From the NCBI GenBank assembly GCA_028291055.1, contig JAQGIP010000139.1:1-38359 (forward strand): a stretch of 38,359 bases of DNA. The letters run 5' to 3'. A model generated the notes under the pieces. It was given only the letters and a program-made list of their open reading frames with translations, was not told the origin of the DNA and searched no databases. Of the stretch, positions 35,504 to 38,359 are shown piece by piece (positions within the stretch are counted from its first letter, which is position 1; every line of letters starts with the position of its first letter). This DNA comes from Caulobacter sp. (GTDB taxonomy: Bacteria; Pseudomonadota; Alphaproteobacteria; Caulobacterales; Caulobacteraceae). The translations under genes and the position numbers were made by a program.

Positions 35504-37951
35504 ATGCTGCCGATCGAGGAAATCCTGCCCGAACTCAGGGCGAGGCTGGGGGAAGGCAACGCCGCCGTGCTGGTGGCGCCGCCCGGGGCCGGCAAGACCA
35601 CGGTTGTTCCGCTGGCGATCCGCGACGAGTCCTGGGTGGCGGGGGGCAAGATCATAGTCCTGGAGCCGCGCCGGCTGGCGGCCAGGGCGGCCGCGGCGCG
35701 GATGGCCAAGAGTCTGGGCGAACCGGTCGGCGAGACAGTGGGCTTCCGGGTGCGGCTGCAGTCGAAGGTGTCGTCGCGCACGCGCATCGAGGTGGTCACC
35801 GAGGGTGTGTTCAGCCGCATGATCCTCGACGATCCGGGGCTGGAGGGCGTGGCCGCCGTCCTGTTCGACGAATTCCATGAGCGTTCGCTGGACGCGGACC
35901 TGGGTCTGGCCTTCGCCCGCGACAGCCAGGGTGTGTTGCGCGAGGACCTGCGGCTGCTGGTGATGTCGGCGACCCTGGACGGGGCGCGGGTGGCGGCGCT
36001 GCTGGGCGATGCGCCGGTGGTGGAGAGCCAGGGGCGGATGTTCCCGGTGGAGACGCGCTACCTGGGGCGGGATCCGGGCAAGCGGCTGGAGGAACAGGTC
36101 AGCCGCGCTGTGGAGAAGGCGCTGGCGGAAGAGACGGGCAGCCTGCTGGTCTTCCTGCCGGGCCAGGGCGAGATCCGGCGGGTGGAGACCCTGCTGGCCG
36201 AGCGGATGCGGCGGCCGGACGTCGATGTGACGCCGCTATATGGCGCGCTTGATCCGTCCGTGCAGGACCGGGCCATCGAGCCGCCGGCGCCGGGGCGGCG
36301 CAAGGTGGTGCTGGCGACCTCCATCGCCGAGACGTCGCTTACCATCGAGGGCGTCCGGGTGGTGATCGATGCCGGCCTGGCGCGGGTTCCGCGATTCGAT
36401 CCGGCCCGGGGGCTGACCCGGCTGGAGACGGTGCGGGTGTCGCGCGCCGCCGCCGACCAGCGCCGCGGGCGGGCCGGGCGCACGGAGCCCGGCGTCTGCT
36501 ACCGGCTGTGGGACGAGGCGGAAACCCGGGCGCTGACACCGTTCGCGCGGCCGGAAATCCTGGAGACGGACCTGTCGCGGCTGGCGCTGGACCTGGCGCG
36601 TTGGGGCGCGCGGGACCCCGCCGACCTAGCCTTCCTCGATCCTCCGCCGACGGCGGCCTATGGCGAGGCGCTGGCGTTGCTGAAGCGGTTGGGCGGGTTG
36701 GACGAGGCGGGATCGCTGACGGCGCATGGCAGGGCGCTGGCCGAACTGCCGTTGCCGCCGAGGCTGGCGCATATGGTGCTGCGGGGCGCGCAGAGCGGGC
36801 AGGGCGACCGCGCCGCCCTGATCGCCGCCGTGCTGACGGAACAGGGGTTGGGCGGGCGTGACGCCGATCTGCGCCACCGGCTGGACGGGCTGGCGCGTGA
36901 CAAGGGACAGCGGGCGAAGGATACGCGATCGCTGGCCGAGCGCTGGGCGCGGGCCGCAGGCCGGGGGCGAGGCGGGGCGCCGAAGCTGGATGATGCGCTG
37001 TTGCTGGCTGAAGCCTTCCCGGAGCGCGTGGCGCGGGCGCGGGGCAAGCCGGGCGAGTTTCAGCTGGCCTCCGGCCGCGGGGCCTATGTGGACCCGACCG
37101 ATGCGCTGGCGCGCGAACCCTGGCTGGCGGTGGCGGAGTTGGGCGGCGGCGAGGCGAGGGACCGTATCCTGCTGGCCGCGCCGTTGGACGAGGACGCTCT
37201 GCGCGAGGCCTTTGCCGGGCGGATGACGGCGGAAGACCGGCTGGAGACCGACGCCAAGGGCAAGGTGCGGGCCTGGCGGCGGCTGAAGTTGGGGCGGCTG
37301 ACCGTGGAAGAGCGGCTGATCGACAAGCCCGATCCGGCGATGGTGGCGGCGGCGCTGCTGGCCCAGGTGAAGCGCGAGGGCTTGGGCGCCTTGCGCTGGG
37401 GCGAAGCGGCGTCCGGGTTGCGCCAGAGGGCGGCCTTCCTGCGGGCCCATGACGGCGACAGCTGGCCGGACCTGTCTGATGCGGCCCTTTTGGAGCGGCT
37501 GGACGACTGGCTGGCGCCGCTGCTGGCGGGCAAGTCGTCGCTGGCCGAATTGGGCGCGGGCGCCCTGGATGGGGCTTTGCGGGCGCTCGTGGCCTGGGAT
37601 CAGCAGCAAAAGCTGGACGCCGAGGCGCCGGAGCGATGGGCCGCGCCGACCGGTTCGCGCTTCACGGTGGACTATGCGGCGGACGGCGGTCCGCGCGTGG
37701 ACGTGCGGGTGCAGGAGCTGTTCGGGCTGGATGTGCATCCGGCCGTGGCGCGCGGACGCGTGCCGCTCACCCTCGCCCTGCTGTCGCCCGGGCATCGGCC
37801 GATCCAGATCACCAAGGACCTGCCGGGCTTCTGGCGCGGGTCGTGGAAGGCGGTGAAGTCGGAGATGAAGGGACGCTATCCCAAGCATGTGTGGCCCGAC
37901 GACCCGGCCAACACGGCGCCGACGACCCGCGCGAAACCACGGGGAACCTGA
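35504..37951 (+). CDS. hrpB: ATP-dependent helicase HrpB
   Basis: An 815-residue DEAH/RHA-type superfamily 2 helicase. Walker A is PPGAGKTT (26-33), motif Ia LEPRRLAARAAA, Walker B D122-E-F-H-E, motif III S155-A-T-L, and motif VI QRRGRAGRTEPG. The HA2-type region follows (LTAHGRALAELPLPPRLAHM). The C-terminal HrpB domain is complete: R-V-Q-E-L-F-G-L, then PRV-like strands and K-H-V-W-P-D-D-P-A-N-T-A-P-T, the standard end of the family. Length matches E. coli HrpB (~810). Its cellular role is poorly defined. The ATG at 35504 gives the family start (LPIEEILPEL); no strong ribosome binding site is seen. Confidence 0.95.
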   Translation: MLPIEEILPELRARLGEGNAAVLVAPPGAGKTTVVPLAIRDESWVAGGKIIVLEPRRLAARAAAARMAKSLGEPVGETVGFRVRLQSKVSSRTRIEVVTEGVFSRMILDDPGLEGVAAVLFDEFHERSLDADLGLAFARDSQGVLREDLRLLVMSATLDGARVAALLGDAPVVESQGRMFPVETRYLGRDPGKRLEEQVSRAVEKALAEETGSLLVFLPGQGEIRRVETLLAERMRRPDVDVTPLYGALDPSVQDRAIEPPAPGRRKVVLATSIAETSLTIEGVRVVIDAGLARVPRFDPARGLTRLETVRVSRAAADQRRGRAGRTEPGVCYRLWDEAETRALTPFARPEILETDLSRLALDLARWGARDPADLAFLDPPPTAAYGEALALLKRLGGLDEAGSLTAHGRALAELPLPPRLAHMVLRGAQSGQGDRAALIAAVLTEQGLGGRDADLRHRLDGLARDKGQRAKDTRSLAERWARAAGRGRGGAPKLDDALLLAEAFPERVARARGKPGEFQLASGRGAYVDPTDALAREPWLAVAELGGGEARDRILLAAPLDEDALREAFAGRMTAEDRLETDAKGKVRAWRRLKLGRLTVEERLIDKPDPAMVAAALLAQVKREGLGALRWGEAASGLRQRAAFLRAHDGDSWPDLSDAALLERLDDWLAPLLAGKSSLAELGAGALDGALRALVAWDQQQKLDAEAPERWAAPTGSRFTVDYAADGGPRVDVRVQELFGLDVHPAVARGRVPLTLALLSPGHRPIQITKDLPGFWRGSWKAVKSEMKGRYPKHVWPDDPANTAPTTRAKPRGT

Positions 37952-38008
37952 GCGGATCGAAACGGCGGGCTGGCGCGTTGCCAAGCCAGACTGTGAGGAG
38001 CGTTCCCG

Positions 38009-38236
38009 ATGTTCGACTACTACGAGAAAGACCACGTGCTCTACCGCGCGCCGAAGGGCGCCAAGGAGGTCACGGAAAAGCAGGTGAATGGGCGTTGGGA
38101 ATCCCATACCCGCGATCCGCTGCCGGTCGAACATGGCCATTTCCTGGGGACGGGTGACGCCAGCGGCGACCTGCAGCCGGAGACGGGTTCGCCGCGCGAG
38201 AGACTCAACGGCCAGGATCTTCCGCGCACCGCCTAG
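38009..38236 (+). CDS. Small hypothetical protein, 75 aa
   Basis: Not recognised. A 75-residue soluble, charged protein beginning MFDYYEKDHVLYRAPKGAKE and containing N-G-R-W-E-S. There is no signal peptide or TM segment. GAGGAG (37995-38000) lies eight bases before the ATG, so translation is likely. It is 57 bp after hrpB and may share its transcript. Its TAG stop is formed by the CTAG at 38233-38236, the target of the IS481-type insertion; the coding sequence seems intact, although the native end cannot be proven without an empty site. Confidence 0.7.
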   Translation: MFDYYEKDHVLYRAPKGAKEVTEKQVNGRWESHTRDPLPVEHGHFLGTGDASGDLQPETGSPRERLNGQDLPRTA

Positions 38237-38237
38237 A

Positions 38238-38359
38238 TGTGAGCTCTCAATAGGTTGTCCATCCGGTCTGGTCCGAGGAAGCTGAGGTTGCGAAGCTTCA
38301 GACCCCTCGGAGGACCGGATGAACGTGCACAAGAATGCCCGGCTGACGCCGCGCAGTCG
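38238..38359 (+). mobile_element. IS481-family insertion sequence, right-end copy (cut by window edge)
   Basis: Begins TGTGAGCTCTCAATAGG directly after CTAGA and is the inverted counterpart of bases 1-120, with one difference. It contains the terminal repeat, an ~80-bp leader and the transposase start at 38319. The rest of the element is outside the window. Two near-identical copies facing outward bracket ~38 kb of ordinary chromosomal genes, so a composite transposon is not implied. Confidence 0.85.
38319..38359 (+). CDS. IS481-family transposase, N-terminal fragment
   Basis: Same opening as at 39-1 (MNVHKNARLTPRS), with GGAGG (38309-38313) five bases ahead of the ATG. Truncated by the window edge after 13 complete codons. 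Reads outward from the window. Confidence 0.8.
   Translation, partial: MNVHKNARLTPRS

Overview
This is a GC-rich stretch (by eye well above 60% GC) of what looks like ordinary alphaproteobacterial chromosome. The best guess is Caulobacteraceae (Caulobacter, Phenylobacterium or Brevundimonas). The grounds are an EcfG-type ECF sigma factor with matching GGAAC-N16-CGTT promoters, a TadG-like protein, c-di-GMP genes and acyl-CoA dehydrogenases. No tRNA, rRNA, CRISPR array or phage genes were seen. Both ends run into the first ~120 bp of the same IS481-family insertion sequence, in inverted orientation with the transposases reading outward. The window is therefore probably a whole contig broken at a repeat. 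Each copy sits at a CTAG that also forms the stop codon of the neighbouring gene.

Layout. 0.1-2.8 kb: a secreted PepSY protein and two aldo/keto reductases. 2.8-5.1 kb: a tightly coupled pair of acyl-CoA dehydrogenase subunits with complementary active-site features. 5.1-7.7 kb: a REP-like inverted repeat, a DHA2 drug exporter and a divergent nitroreductase. 7.7-10.3 kb: an LD-carboxypeptidase (with a small unknown gene) divergent from a Mur-ligase paralogue, suggesting peptidoglycan-peptide recycling. 10.3-14.9 kb: a c-di-GMP signalling block made of a PilZ protein, a 1173-residue kinase-receiver-HPt-EAL protein and a divergent single-domain response regulator. 14.9-16.1 kb: a TadG-like protein.

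16.1-23.4 kb is a stress-response block. An EcfG-like sigma factor has a perfect EcfG-type promoter in front of it. Downstream lies a GT4 glycosyltransferase (with an extra C-terminal domain) plus a GH130 enzyme, preceded by a second, one-mismatch EcfG-type promoter. Divergent from the sigma gene is a single gene encoding fused EgtB and EgtD (ergothioneine synthesis). A KGG-type stress protein and a 56-residue proline-rich ORF follow. I regard this block as the most interesting part of the window.

23.5-31.7 kb: a DUF1345 membrane protein, a CACGAAG inverted-repeat element, a MacA-MacB-like tripartite exporter operon whose adaptor carries an inserted LTxxQ (Spy/CpxP-like) segment, and an EnvZ/OmpR-type two-component system bracketed by two exported four-EF-hand proteins. 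31.7-38.2 kb: a metallo-beta-lactamase-fold hydrolase, an alpha/beta hydrolase behind two perfect dyads, a strong bidirectional terminator, an amino-acid permease, the helicase HrpB and a small unknown protein. All functional calls come from reading motifs by eye; no database search was possible.
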